Positions 1 to 10,693 of a DNA stretch of 64,000 bases are shown piece by piece. The stretch is from Neostapfia colusana. Lineage: Eukaryota; Streptophyta; Magnoliopsida; Poales; Poaceae. Under the pieces are notes generated by a model. That model ran no database searches. It had not been told where the DNA came from and was given only the letters and a program-made list of their open reading frames with translations. The translations under genes and the position numbers were made by a program. The stretch covers positions 40,827,652-40,891,651 of the forward strand of contig JASWHV010000012.1 in NCBI GenBank assembly GCA_030760725.1, read 5' to 3'. The stretch's first letter is position 1; every line of letters starts with the position of its first letter.

Positions 1-202
1 ACAAGTAGAACAATGCAAATCAATTGTAGAACAACAAGCATCTTTCAAGTTTTTTATCATTAAGTGCAGCAGGCTATCTGTTCTTTTCAATCTCTAACTC
101 AAGTTTATCAAGTGTGGAGTTATGTGCACTTCTTAGAAAGGACAATTGTTCATATATTAAATAACATGAGGAACAAGAATCATCACTAGGAATCAAAGAT
201 TT

Positions 203-1452
203 CTAAGGATTAATTTCAGATTCTAGTGACTCAATTTTAACAGCATTGTCCCTAAGCTTTTTGTCCTTTTTCTTAACTGAAATAGTGGCATGAGAAATAG
301 CATCACGTATTTCTTCGCAAGTAGGACATACCTCTTCATTGTCGCTGTTGTGTTCTGCCTCCTCCATACTTGAACTGGACTTGCCCGCCATGAAGCATAA
401 GTTTGCCAAATCATCTTCATCTTCGTCACTTCCAATGTCCACATAATCGCTCGAGCCAAGTTCTTAAAGTGAGGAGATAAAATTATTTACCAATTGGTGT
501 CCTATAAAACCCTTCTTCTTTTTCTTATCATTTGCATAGGAGTGCTTCGTCCTAGTTTGCTTTTCATCACGGGAAGTAGGACCTGAAAGGTTAGGGCAAT
601 CCATACGAAAATGTCCTGTCTTACCACATTCGAAGCATCGTTGAGGTCCGGCACTTCCTTTCCTTCTAGTTCTCACATTTTGCAATGCTTTTGAGAACTG
701 AGTAGAGATGAGTGCAAGTTCTTCCTCTAGAAACTCTTCAATCTGTTCAAGGTTAGAGAGGAAAACAAACAAAGTTTACTACAATATGAAGATTGACTAG
801 AGCTAGGCATGTCACTTTGTGAAACAATTTTAAGAGACTTGTTGGGGTTCTTACGTGATATTATGTCAATTTCATGAGTTTTTAACTTAGAATATAGCAC
901 ATATAATGTAAGTGTACTCATGATTGTAGATTCACGAATAGATGTAACTTTCATCTCCCAAATTGACATGTCTAATGCACTTAGTAATTGCCTAGCATTT
1001 TCAACATATGAAAAATTAACGTTGACACTACGCAAGTTAATGAGAATTTTATTGAAGCGAGCAAATAGGTCATCGATTGACTCACCGGGTTGCATCTCAA
1101 AGTGCATGTATTCTTTCTTGAACATATCTTGTCTTACCTCTTTTATCGTGTTGGATCCTTCATGGTAGTCACAAAGTGCTTTCCACACATCGTATGCAGA
1201 TCGGAGATGTGCAACACGGTCGAAGTCACTTTGAGTTAATCCTTGTATGATCAAGTTCTGTGCTTTGTTGTTGTCGTCGACATCTCTCATGTTCGTAGCC
1301 GTGACTTGATCGTTTTCCGGCACATCATAAGGCTTGTACACCTTTTCCCATATTGTGAAGCCTTGCGCCTGAATGAAAGCCTCCATTCGTGCCTTCCAAA
1401 TCTGAAAATCAATGCCACTGAACACACAAGGTTTTGCAGAGTATTTCTCCAT
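203..1452 (-). pseudogene. Ty1/copia gag remnant (broken)
   Basis: This is the gag region of a copia-type LTR retrotransposon on the minus strand, whose product would form the virus-like particle. The first reading frame (1452 down to 727) begins MEKYSAKP and contains the gag core of the DUF4219/UBN2 type, including WKARMEAFI, YDVWKALCDYHEGS and a MQPGESIDDLFARFN segment. A second frame (772-464) holds one CCHC zinc knuckle, CFECGKTGHFRMDCP. A third frame (442-203) encodes the acidic stretch GSDEDEDDLANLCFMAGKSS that follows the knuckle in many plant copia proteins. The three pieces lie in different frames, so the gene is broken by frameshifts. The ATG at 1452 lies about 40 bases inside the primer site, as expected. 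Protease, integrase and reverse transcriptase would lie left of the window. Sirevirus affinity is possible but not shown. Confidence 0.85.
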
Positions 1453-1494
1453 GATGATTAGTCAAAACACATGAAAATCACAAGGATTAGAGCA

Positions 1495-1511
1495 CTGTTG
1501 CTCTGATACCA
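1495..1511 (-). promoter_or_regulatory. Primer binding site of the left copia element
   Basis: Read on the minus strand this is TGGTATCAGAGCAACAG, complementary to the 3' end of plant initiator Met-tRNA. It lies two bases inside the LTR end at 1514, the normal position for priming minus-strand DNA synthesis. It fixes the element's orientation and the LTR boundary. Confidence 0.9.
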
Positions 1512-1513
1512 AT

Positions 1514-2269
1514 TGTAGGATCGAAGAGCACGTGAAAAGCTACCAGAGGGCGGGTGAATGGTAGATTTGAACTTTTTAGCGGAAGCAACAAAAATCCCCT
1601 CGGCAGGAAATCAATCTGTTAAAGAAACCGTATATGAAACTGATCTAAATGTGTTCAACCGTGACAAAAGTGGTATATATTATAGAGAATCAAGTCATAA
1701 AGACACAGCAACAAGAATCACGGAAATCCGTCAAGAAAAACTCAAGTTATGATCGAAAGATCAAACGAGGGTCAATCTGTTCTACTCGAGTAAAAACCAG
1801 ATCTGCAACACTGCAAATAAACTCGCGTAGATCAGAAAATACAAAACCAATGACCGTGAAATTTTCACATATTATATATAATACAGTTTTGAAGATAACC
1901 CAAAAATAACCACGTCAATTGGATTTGTAAAACTCGAGTTATGATCAAAACACCGAAGCACTGTCGTGCTGTCCAGAAACTCGACGAGAAATACTTGACA
2001 AAAACTATCCGGACCTTGCCAAAGCTATCCGGACCTTGAGCTGGAGCTTACCAAAGCTAGCAGAACCTAGCACCGGAACACACCAAAGCTAGTTGGACCT
2101 ACCGCCGGAGCTAACCAAACACATGTCGGACCTAGCCATAGCAAGTCGTACCTTACGTTGGATCTTGTCGGAGCTCGGACCTAGAGTCGGACCTTGACAA
2201 AAAGAGTGTTTTGGCAGATTTCAAAACTTTTATCGTCATAGCCAATGTATTCAGCACACATAGGTCTCA
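1514..2269 (-). mobile_element. 5' LTR of the minus-strand copia element
   Basis: A 756-bp LTR bounded, on the minus strand, by TGAGACC at 2269 and CCTACA at 1514, next to the primer site. It holds a cluster of degenerate repeats built on GGTCCGAC (plus-strand GTCGGACC, roughly 2000-2210). The same LTR family reappears in plus orientation at 63557. The element is inserted in the reverse-oriented gypsy gag that continues from 2270. The other end, and so the target duplication, is outside the window; the five bases beside this end are AAGGC. Confidence 0.85.
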
Positions 2270-2283
2270 AAGGCCAAGACTGA

Positions 2284-3569
2284 CTAAACCAAAAACTCAC
2301 CGAGTAACACTCCTGGTGCCGCATCAGCGTCCTCAGTGTAGACGTGGTTCACCATGGCCTTCCCAAAAGGTTGCTGAGCTCTAGAGGGTGCTCCACGACT
2401 ACCTTTAGCTGGCAGCCTTGGCCCATTAACCGAGTTGGAGAAGACGGAGGGTGTTGTCTTGTTCTTGTAAGGACAATTTGTGATGAAGTGACCAGTCTCA
2501 CGATAGTTGAAGGAAGTCTTCTGGCTGCCAATGTGACTCACTTCAGACTGTTGAGGGTGGAAGGAGCCTTGGGGCCTGCCAGGCTGTACTGGGTGCTTGA
2601 AAGTTGTAGCTGGTATTTTATAAGACACCCCACTTTGAGTCCTTTGCCCTGAGTAAGCTGGTTGCTGCTGCTTTTGCACAGGGTAAGCTAGCTGTTGGGC
2701 TCTCTGTCCCAAATAAGAAGACTAAAAAGTCCTCCGAAACTTTGCCTGTTGGAATATCTTTTTGCTTTCAAACTTCCTCTTCTTCTCCTGCATCTCCTCC
2801 TTCACGTTCTTCTCTGTGGTGATGGCCCTGTTGACCATGGCACTGAAATCGGGGTAAACACACACCCCAAGCAAGGTCCTGATGTCAGGGTAAATGCAAC
2901 AAAGGAAGGCATCCTGCTTCTCACCCGTATCCACCACGTAGGGGTCGTAGCGGGATAACCCTGTGAAACTGTGTAGGTACTCCATCATAGTCATACCCCT
3001 CTGCTGGAGGTCCCTGAACTCTTCCTGCTTCATCTTCACAACACTGCTAGGGATGTGGTGCTCCCTAAACAGTCTCACAAACTCATCCCATACCATGGTC
3101 CTGGCATGAGCATTCATATCTCTATAGCTCTGCCACCAAGATAAGGCAGGTCCCATCAACTTCTGGACTGCAAGCAGGACCTTATCATGCTCATTTGCAT
3201 GCACAACCTCAAGTTTCATATCCATCTCTGTCAGCAGTCATCTGCCTCAATAAGGTCCTTAGATCCAGCAAACTTGGGCGGGTTCATCCTGTTGAGGTCT
3301 GTGATCTGGTGATTGTTTTGCGGCGCTGGCTGATGGCTGTTGAGGCCATTGTTGTTTTGAGCAGCAAGTGTGTTCGCCAGAATCTTGAGAAGTCAAGTCT
3401 GACTGTCCAAAATGGCAGTCAGGTCATAGGTAGGTGCTTGGGGAGGTGGTGGCGGTGGCAGGATTGGTGCACTTTCCGCCGTCTCCTGCTAGTGTGGTAC
3501 ATGCGTAACCTCTTGGAACCGCTGGCTCACCTCCTGTCCATCCCTAACCTGGTTCAAGCGACGAGTCAT
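2284..3569 (-). pseudogene. Ty3/gypsy gag remnant, family H (broken)
   Basis: A decayed gypsy gag on the minus strand, starting at the ATG at 3569 (MTRRLNQVRDGQ). An early stop follows PH at about codon 22. A further piece encodes NPPKFAGSKDLIEADD, the usual start of the retrotransposon gag core. The core continues from 3225 down to 2722 with KLMGPALSWWQSYRD and FREHHIPSS. The last piece (2712-2284) has a damaged zinc knuckle reading FNYRETGHFITNCP, in which the first CCHC cysteines are lost. At least one frameshift and several stops make it non-functional. The copia element at 2269 interrupts its 3' side. Unlike the C, D and E families, there is no splice acceptor directly before its ATG. 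Confidence 0.8.
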
Positions 3570-3762
3570 TTATGACGATGCAAGGGTTGGGTTAGAAAGC
3601 TTTTTGTTTATGTGTTTAAAATATATTATGAGTGCATTGGGTGTATTGAGCTATATCTTGGTTCCTCATTTATATCGTTACTATTATTGTATACATGTGT
3701 GAATACACATATATATTACCTTATTGTCGAGGCGTATGTAGATACGTGCATCTTAATGAGTT

Positions 3763-3776
<14 letters not shown>
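3570..3776. other. Unassigned AT-rich segment with a short GT run
   Basis: Between the gag start of family H and the TATG array lies AT-rich DNA with no coding signal. It may be the H leader. It ends with a (GT)n run at about 3763-3776 leading into the tetranucleotide array. The 13-base sequence TGCATCTTAATGA at 3747-3759 recurs just after the array at 4175-4187. Confidence 0.6.
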
Positions 3777-3793
<17 letters not shown>

Positions 3794-4176
3794 ATGTATG
3801 TATGTATGTATGTATGTATGTATGTATGTATGTATGTATGTATGTATGTATGTATGTATGTATGTATGTATGTATGTATGTATGTATGTATGTATGTATG
3901 TATGTATGTATGTATGTATGTATGTATGTATGTATGTATGTATGTATGTATGTATGTATGTATGTATGTATGTATGTATGTATGTATGTATGTATGTATG
4001 TATGTATGTATGTATGTATGTATGTATGTATGTATGTATGTATGTATGTATGTATGTATGTATGTATGTATGTATGTATGTATGTATGTATGTATGTATG
4101 TATGTATGTATGTATGTATGTATGTATGTATGTATGTATGTATGTATGTATGTATGTATGTATGTATGTATGTATG
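3777..4176. repeat. Perfect (TATG)100 microsatellite
   Basis: Exactly 400 bases of uninterrupted TATG, which is 100 copies with no mismatch in the given sequence. It is preceded by a GT dinucleotide run and flanked by a 13-base direct repeat (3747-3759 and 4175-4187). A perfect 4-base repeat without a stop codon is open in several frames on both strands, giving artificial reading frames of repeating Met-Tyr-Val-Cys or His-Thr-Tyr-Ile. These are not genes. Confidence 0.98.
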
Positions 4177-4185
4177 CATCTTAAT

Positions 4186-4376
4186 GACATCACAACAGTG
4201 GATACTCACATTGATATACAAGGACCAATCACAAGAGCACGAGCACGGTTACTAAATCAGCAGGTGAACTCATTCCTAACTTCCTACCCATGTGAGTTTG
4301 AGAATGGATTGCTATTTAATGATTTAATTGTTATTAGGAAGCATTGAAATGATCAACAAGTAAAGGGAGGAGGATT
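4186..4376 (+). pseudogene. 3' end of gypsy polyprotein and polypurine tract, family G
   Basis: A fragment of the C-terminal end of a gypsy polyprotein. It encodes GPITRARARLLNQQVNSF, a tail seen in many plant gypsy polyproteins, and ends at a stop at 4347. After a short 3' UTR comes a purine run, AAAGGGAGGAGGA, at about 4362-4374, which fits the polypurine tract priming plus-strand DNA just before the LTR at 4377. A second copy of the same region lies at 47929-48174. Everything upstream has been lost at the microsatellite junction. Confidence 0.75.
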
Positions 4377-5042
4377 TGGGGACGTGGAGAACCAGATGGG
4401 ACGTCCACAAGTTGATGGAAACAGTCGCCAACTCGGACTCGAGTTCAACTCGGAGTCCAGGAGAAGTCCATCTTGAAACGGACGCCCAGGATGCATACGG
4501 ACTCCGTTTTTGACGTTCTACATATGCATGGAAAGATGAGAATAAAAACTTTCCAATGGTTCTGGTCCCACATCAAAATTTGCCAGGAGTCATTGGCAAT
4601 TGTTGAAACAAGTAGAATTCAGAGTTCTGTCCGGTGTTGCACCACCGTATTGGGATTTTGGGCCTTGTATCCCGTATGAGTCCATTAGTGACGCATCTAA
4701 GGGTTTTATGGACAAACCCTAGGCTTTAAATACTGCAGCCTCCGGCCATATTCAGTGGGTTTTGCTTAGATTAAACACTTTCGTTGTTCTACGGTTTGTG
4801 AGACCGCAATTTCGCAATTTCAGATTGCATCTTCATCGTTCTTGCTTGTGTTCTCGGTTGCACCTGCAGGGATAGCCTTCTTGGCGAGGTCAAGTGTGTG
4901 AAGCACGGTTGATAACCAACGGAGCAGTGGTGTAGTGATTGCAGGGGTATTCGGGTCTGCTCGAGTGCCTTGGATCATCAACGTCGAGATCTCCACTTCA
5001 ATCAACCTACCTTTCGGAAGATCGGGCCTAAACTACTCATCA
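4377..5042 (+). mobile_element. LTR of gypsy family G, copy 1
   Basis: A 666-bp LTR from TGGGGACG to CTCATCA. The boundaries come from the polypurine tract on the left, the primer site on the right, and collinearity with the copy at 48175-48839. The LTR has interior sequence on both sides: a polyprotein 3' end to the left and a leader to the right. A single insertion does not produce that arrangement, so the copy probably arose by recombination between LTRs. Confidence 0.8.
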
Positions 5043-5410
5043 TTTGGTATCAGATTTCAGGTTGCCCGTGGGGTACTTTGATTTCCCACTAGATTAGTTT
5101 TTGTTTTTCATACCTAGAGTCCACAGAAAAAGCCACAAAAAATCATATCGTGTTTACCGACTCCTAGACCATAGTGCCTGCAAGTTTCGTTTTTCAGTTT
5201 GCATTGTTGAGTTTGCATTCGTGTGGTCGAGTATTGTTGCTGGTTTAGCATTGTGTTTTTGGGTCATAGTATCATTTTTATTCCTTGTTTTTCTTGCTGC
5301 TCACCTATTCCACAATCCCTAAACAACAAACCGAGCCAACAAGATCATCGGTTTGCCCTAGCTAGCCGCCTTGCGTGAACTCCCGCATCGCCAGCCCTAC
5401 AACAGGTTTG
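5043..5410 (+). mobile_element. Primer site and leader of family G
   Basis: Three bases after the LTR end comes TGGTATCAGA, the 5' half of an initiator Met-tRNA primer site; the match weakens after ten bases. The following roughly 350 bases are a non-coding leader with no gene. It ends where the element A LTR begins, around 5405-5411. Confidence 0.65.
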
Positions 5411-8400
5411 CACAAAGAAACTTAGGTTTGCACAAAGTTAGTTCATATGTAGGAAAAATGGGACTTGTTTAAACTTTTTCACATGTGATAATACACATGA
5501 AAGCTCCCTCTACACAAGTTCAATGGTTATTTGAAAACATGGAACAAAAAGGAATTTGAAACCAAGTAGGGAAGTACCCCTATGTGGGAGAGAGCTAAAT
5601 TCAGATTTTGGAGCAAGTTGGTTCCACTCAAAAATTCAAATGAGATTAACACAATGGTTTTTAAAACTGTTGTATTAAAAATCTCATTTGCAGCAGCCAA
5701 ATCAAGGATCAGGTTTCATATTTGAATTCTTTAGGTCCAAATTAAGGGGTAGGCAAAGTCTCATGAATTTTTGAAGATATTTGCTACCCATTTTTCCAAA
5801 TAGACCTAAATGTGTAATGAATTCAAATACCTATTTGAATTTGGATGAATTGTACCCAATTATTCAAATGCAGTTTAGTTTTCAACTCCACACAATTGAA
5901 TTTCATCATTTGCAAATTTTGGGATATTTTGGAGAGATAAGGGGGAGATAGGACCCACTTGTCATATGTACCAAAATATCTCTACAGAGGAATTGGGTCT
6001 CTGTTTTGCCTCCCCAGGTGATCAACACCTAGGGCAGCATTGGTCGACACCGAGCAGCGCCGAGCCACCACCTGCTTCACTGGTCAGCGCCTGGCGAGCT
6101 GCTTTCCTCTTCTTATCACCTCGGCCGTGTCCTCTTGCCACAACCCCGAGGAACCGCTCCGTTTCTTCTTCCCTCGCGCCCTGAACAGCACCTCCGCCGC
6201 CGCCATCGTTTGATCGACAGCCGGCTCAAACGGGCGCGAACAGCAGCTAGTCAGTATCCCAATAGCACCGGCGCAGCTCCCTCTTCCTCCTCGACGCGCC
6301 CCCGACCGATGATCGGCTCTCCTACCCCGGGTACACCACGGCAGTGCGGCGGCCGAACCAGGATCGATTGGGAGGCATCCGTGGACAGCTCAATCTGGTG
6401 AGTATCACGACCAAGTACCGGCGCCCCTGGACGCCATGCACCGCCGGGAGGGAATTTTGAAAAGTTGCTCCGGCGTACTCCCTCTGACCTTCCGGCTCGA
6501 TAATCCAGAATTCCTCTTAAATTCTCAATATTTGTTCATCACAGTTTGCACGAAGGGTCCAGAGTCGTAGGCGATCCTTTGCTCTTCACATTTCTAGCCT
6601 CAAACTGCACCTAGAGTGAGTATTTTGGGGTTTTCTACCGGCAACCGAACCGGGGGACCGCGGTCGCACGGTGAAAGCTTATTTGCCATAATTCCCGAAT
6701 GTTTTTGAGGCTAGGTCGAGCTTCCCCATCATTCACTGGCGCTGTAGCACCGTTTTACCAAGCTTTTAGCGCACTAGAATGGCCGGCCGACGTCGCCGAT
6801 GAGGTGCCGGGCTGCCGCAGCGTCGCTAGCTACCGTAGAGGCTTTGCCGGCTCTGGGAAACCTCACCATCGTGCTCAGCAGGGCAGGTTAGGCCCTGGTG
6901 GCGAGCAAGGGCTCGGGCAGAGGCCGGGAGATCGTGTTCCGGCGATCTCCGGCGAGTGCGGCGGCACGGGCACCCTGAGCGCGGGAACTGACCCGAGGTG
7001 GAAGAAGGGGTCGGCGGGCCAGGTCGTCAGTGAGAGAAAGTTTAAAACCCTGATCCTCTGTGGCTGTGGGATCTGGTGTGACTGCACAGAGAAATATGTG
7101 TGGCCCCGTGTGCCTTTGTTTCTGTGAGTGACACGTAGCCCGACCCACCGTCAGCATTTAAACATTTCTGGGATTTTCAGTTTCCAGTTCAATCTTTGAA
7201 GAGCCATAACTTTTTATGGGGATGTCTAAAAATTGTGAAACAAATTTGGTTGGATTCCTCTCAAAGAGTACTATCCAGGGGTGCAGCCCAATAATTATGA
7301 AAATCCCTGGATTTGGCTCCTTAATTCATATAAAGAAAATTTTGTAGGATTTATTCCAGGAGTTCTATGTATTGGAAACTTCCCAAATTTGGGCAGGAGG
7401 TTCTTCCAAAAATACTTGAACTCCAGTAAAAATATCAGAAGCATTGGACCTAGTTTTCTTGGTCAAATGTGGTGCTAATTCCTTATGTCTCTGAAAATTG
7501 GAAAATAAAACAGAGCCCATTTTCAGATTTTTCTCAATTCTTGTGGAGCTCATATCTTTGTGTAGAAACCTCCAAATTTAGTGATTCAAATTGGGTTAGA
7601 TTCAGATTGACAAACTCTATCCAAGTATGCAATCCAATTTGTATGAAAGTCCTTATTTAATTCTGGAAAATTCTTTAAAGCTTTTCAGCAAAAGAATTTT
7701 TGAGGGAGTTTGGTTTATCCAAAAATCCTCAAATTTTGCCAGAATAATCATTAGGATGTTATTGAAATACTGTAAAACGTTCAGCTCATTTGGAGTTGAA
7801 TTATGTTGGAGAATTCAGATTGCAATGTACTGTATTCAAATGAATACAGAGACTTTTCAGAAATTGTCCCAGAGTTAGAAAAATCATTTCTGGGCAATTC
7901 TTAGCTCTAAAAATCCTAGAAAAATTTATGCAGACTCTATGAACTATAAGTGAAATTGTAGTTCATTAAGTTGGGCATGAACATGTGAGTTAATTCAGAA
8001 TTAATTTCTTTGTGCTAAAGTGCTTAGGGAATTATTCTGAATAAAACCCTCAATGAAAAGTGTTCATTTTTAGTCCAGAGCACTTTCATGTGACCAGGAA
8101 CTCACATGCAAATTTTCATCTCAAATTGAGTCTTGAGTCTCCCTGTCCTTGTCTTCCTTTCTATTGGATGTGAAGAACAACATGGGGGTTAGTGTGGAGA
8201 TTGTGGGAGACACAATGTCCTTTCACTTTAGCTGCAATTTAGCAAGCTATGTCCCTGTGTAATATATGACTTCCGGTAAAAATTTCGAAGTCATTAGAGA
8301 TTAGGATCTTTAGTTATGTCCAGATCATTAGAGCTCATCTTATATGGCATTAGGAACTTAGCTAGAGATGTAATGAAACAGCTAAGGTAGATCTAGTCTC

Positions 8401-9337
8401 TTTGAGTTCTTTGCACAACAGAGGCAACAACTTCATCCTAGCATCTCTACACAGCCTCTGGTCTTAAGAAGTTTCAATCCTTAAGTCTTTAAATTACATT
8501 ATAAAATACTATGCATATACATGTCGATAGGATTCACGATGAAGGACATCGACGGAGCCATCCCTTGACGTGTGGATCAGTTGAGCAAGTTCTGAAAGAT
8601 CAAGGGATTGAAGATCACTAACTTCTATTATATACTACCCTACAAAGCAGGCAAGCTCCGGTTTGCATTAACCTTTACAAGTTTTACTGTTTTGAGCACA
8701 TACTTGATTACTTTCTTCTTTGCATTAGAGTCTTGTTTGAAAACCCAATTGCATAGCCAAGAAAACCTTGGGTTGGGTTTAGGATTTCATACCCTGTTAG
8801 CTACTGCAATGCTAAGATAGTGTAGGATTCGGTACAAGTCGAGTAGTTGGAACTACTCGCGAGCATAGGCTAGAGGCACTCGACTCGGGTAGTGATAGCA
8901 CATGAAACACATGGCAAGAAAATGAGACCAAGCGGAGAGTAAGGGCAGCAGGACTTTGGGGCCTGTGTGCTGTGGCTCCGCTTGTGTCGATTGAGGACCG
9001 AGCCGTGTGCGGGCCTGTTGAACAAGCTAGAACAGTACCGAAGACCTACCGGCTATATGGGAACCGGGAAACCGATGTAACTTGGATAGCTGGGTGTTGA
9101 GGCATAGCTGGTCGTTCAGAGGGTAGGTTGAGAGCTCGAGGTGTAAATCGGCTGGTGGCACTGAGATGCGCGTGCAGAGACCTCTTGCTCGGGACGATTG
9201 AACCGGTTCAACATTTGGCTAACGGGTGAAAGGTAGTTGCGTACGGCGTCCGTGATGGTTGTTGTAGGCAACATCAAGTACGGGCGTACGTGACGGGTTG
9301 TTCGGGTAACCCTGCAGGTGTAAATTGATTATAATCG

Positions 9338-9350
9338 CCGTCCCTCACGG
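9338..9350 (+). other. Conserved LTR hairpin 1 (element A)
   Basis: CCGT-CCCTC-ACGG forms a short stem-loop. Equivalent hairpins with different loops or stem bases occur at 24587-24598 (D), 51091-51105 (E) and 63105-63119 (F). Function unknown. Confidence 0.5.
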
Positions 9351-9697
9351 TCAGTGAGTACCACTTGTTCACTGTACCGTGACATAGAAAGAATAGGCTA
9401 GTCACATGTTGAAATGTTGCTGATTGAATGATGGACATTGATTGTTAATGATATGCTGTAGTTTAGAGCTAACTAAAGTTCTTTTCAACTTTGGGCAAAG
9501 TACATGAGAGAAATGCGTTTCTTGTTTGATTGCGGCTCTCTCATGTGCCTTAGCGTAAGGTTTTCCACAACCTGCTGCTAAAACATGAAAGTAAGGTTCT
9601 ACTAATTAGGCGAGTCTTTGCAAATGATTTTTACCTCATGTAACCCATCACCCCTCATGTAGAAGTTCCATGTTTAGGTGAGACGGGTCAGACTTGC

Positions 9698-9713
9698 TGA
9701 GCCTTCGTGCTCA
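9698..9713 (+). other. Conserved LTR hairpin 2 (element A)
   Basis: TGAGC-CTTCGT-GCTCA sits about 25 bases before the TTTTGCAG acceptor-like site. Its counterparts are at 24852-24870 (D, an 8-bp stem), 51459-51474 (E) and 62653-62666 (F). Confidence 0.5.
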
Positions 9714-9948
9714 CTGCTTGTGTTTGAAGCTTTTGCAGGGTTCTATGAGGAAGGGACTCCCGAAGAAGAGACGGAACCCCAGGAGGGGAACCCCGTCGAG
9801 TGGGAGTCGTGCACGCCGCAGAGTTAGTGTGCGTGTGTTCTAGCAAGGACACATTCAAGGGCTGAACGTGAACTTGATGCGTAGTCTACGCCTGTGAGTG
9901 TAGACTGGACATATTTTGCTGTAAACATGTTCATAAACTTGTTTATGT

Positions 9949-9954
9949 AATAAA
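9949..9954 (+). terminator. Polyadenylation signal AATAAA in the A 5' LTR
   Basis: AATAAA lies about 100 bases before the LTR end and is also present in the 3' LTR at 19264-19269. The position would put the R/U5 border near the LTR end, leaving a short U5. Confidence 0.55.
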
Positions 9955-10060
9955 ATTTCGCTTCCGCTTTGTACCTTTGACGTGTGTTATACGGTGCTGT
10001 GCAACGCAGCACCCCTCAGCGTGATCCTGGCTCGACAAGGCCGTGGAGTTGTGTCAGCGC

Positions 10061-10078
10061 TGGTATCAGAGCTCGCTT
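10061..10078 (+). promoter_or_regulatory. Primer binding site of element A
   Basis: TGGTATCAGAGCTCGCTT begins four bases after the LTR end and matches the 3' end of initiator Met-tRNA for its first 12 bases. The corresponding site of family C at 33569 has mutated to TGTTATCAGAGC. Confidence 0.85.
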
Positions 10079-10675
10079 GAGGTTTAACGCACTACAAAGG
10101 TCATCTTTTTCAAAAATCCAGTGAGGAACGAGTTAGTAGCCCGTATAAGGATGTTATTAGCATATAGAAGGTGGCATACTAACCTATTTGTCTATGTCGG
10201 AAAATCGTGCATCTCGGAACGTTTATGTCTTGGGGGGTGCACGTAAGCGCTGTCCACCAGTGCGCACAAGCTGAAGGGTGGAGCCCCACGGGTGGAAGGT
10301 AACCCAACCCGCTTTGATATCCTCTGCGACTCTTCATGTCGTTTGGGGTATTCGAGCAACGTCTGTCTCTGGCGTGCGTGGTGCAACTTGGGAGACCCCG
10401 TCACGTGGTCTGAAACGTGAACACTTAACTCAAGGCGTGTTTGGCTTGAGAACATCCGGGCGAGTGATGACGGCCGGGTGTACGAACTGTATGGATTCCG
10501 GGCTCGGTGTGCAGCCGAGTCTGACGATTGTTTGAGTTTCTGCAGGTAGCCTGACCACGAAACGGTAGACATGTAGCATTCGTGTGGGAGTGACGTTTAG
10601 TGCCACTGAATTAACGAAGCCTGCTAAGTCCGGTATAGGTTTTTCTTTATGAGCACGTAGTACCGACATGCTCTG

Positions 10676-10693
10676 GTGACGCATCGACGTCAC
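10676..10693 (+). other. Leader hairpin with CATCGA loop (element A)
   Basis: GTGACG-CATCGA-CGTCAC is a perfect 6-bp stem. It follows the box CGTAGTACCGACATG. The E leader has the same loop on a different, still perfect stem (52694-52713), and C has the A-type stem (34184-34201). Confidence 0.65.

Larger units (their letters stand above)
8608..9827 (+). other. Candidate split ORF in the A 5' LTR (degenerate)
   Basis: The left part ends at a GC-type donor, GCAG|GCAAGCT (exon end 8650), in the frame NFYYILPYKA. The right part starts after TTTTGCAG (9738), continues GFYEEGTPEEETEP and stops at TAG 9825-9827. The phase is the same as in family C. In this copy a TGA lies in frame upstream in the left part, so it is probably degenerate here. 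The 3' LTR holds the matching pieces (left part ending 17965; right part 19054-19142). Splicing is inferred only. Confidence 0.35.
5411..10056 (+). mobile_element. 5' LTR of element A
   Basis: This LTR ends in GTGTCA at 10056, four bases before the primer site. Comparison with the 3' copy shows that the first bases (TGTAAAGGTCCC) are absent; the start instead has a short duplication, GGTTTGCACAAAG appearing twice within 5405-5440. No TATA box is obvious. Splice-donor-like CTG|GTGAGTAT (6397-6404) and GTGAGTAT (about 6616) follow a GC-rich segment, as in a gene's first exon. Two or more degenerate modules of about 300 bases fill 7190-7900. The conserved 3' third contains AGGCAAGCTCC (8649), two hairpins (9338-9350 and 9698-9713) and an AATAAA signal (9949). 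Confidence 0.85.

Noticed and set aside
3753..4193. CRISPR-like or centromeric satellite array
   Set aside because: A 4-base unit without spacers is a microsatellite; no satellite monomer of 100-200 bases is repeated in the window.
3612..4347. Long open frames of repeating Met-Tyr-Val-Cys and His-Thr-Tyr-Ile
   Set aside because: They are translations of the perfect TATG array, which contains no stop codon in most frames. No coding gene.
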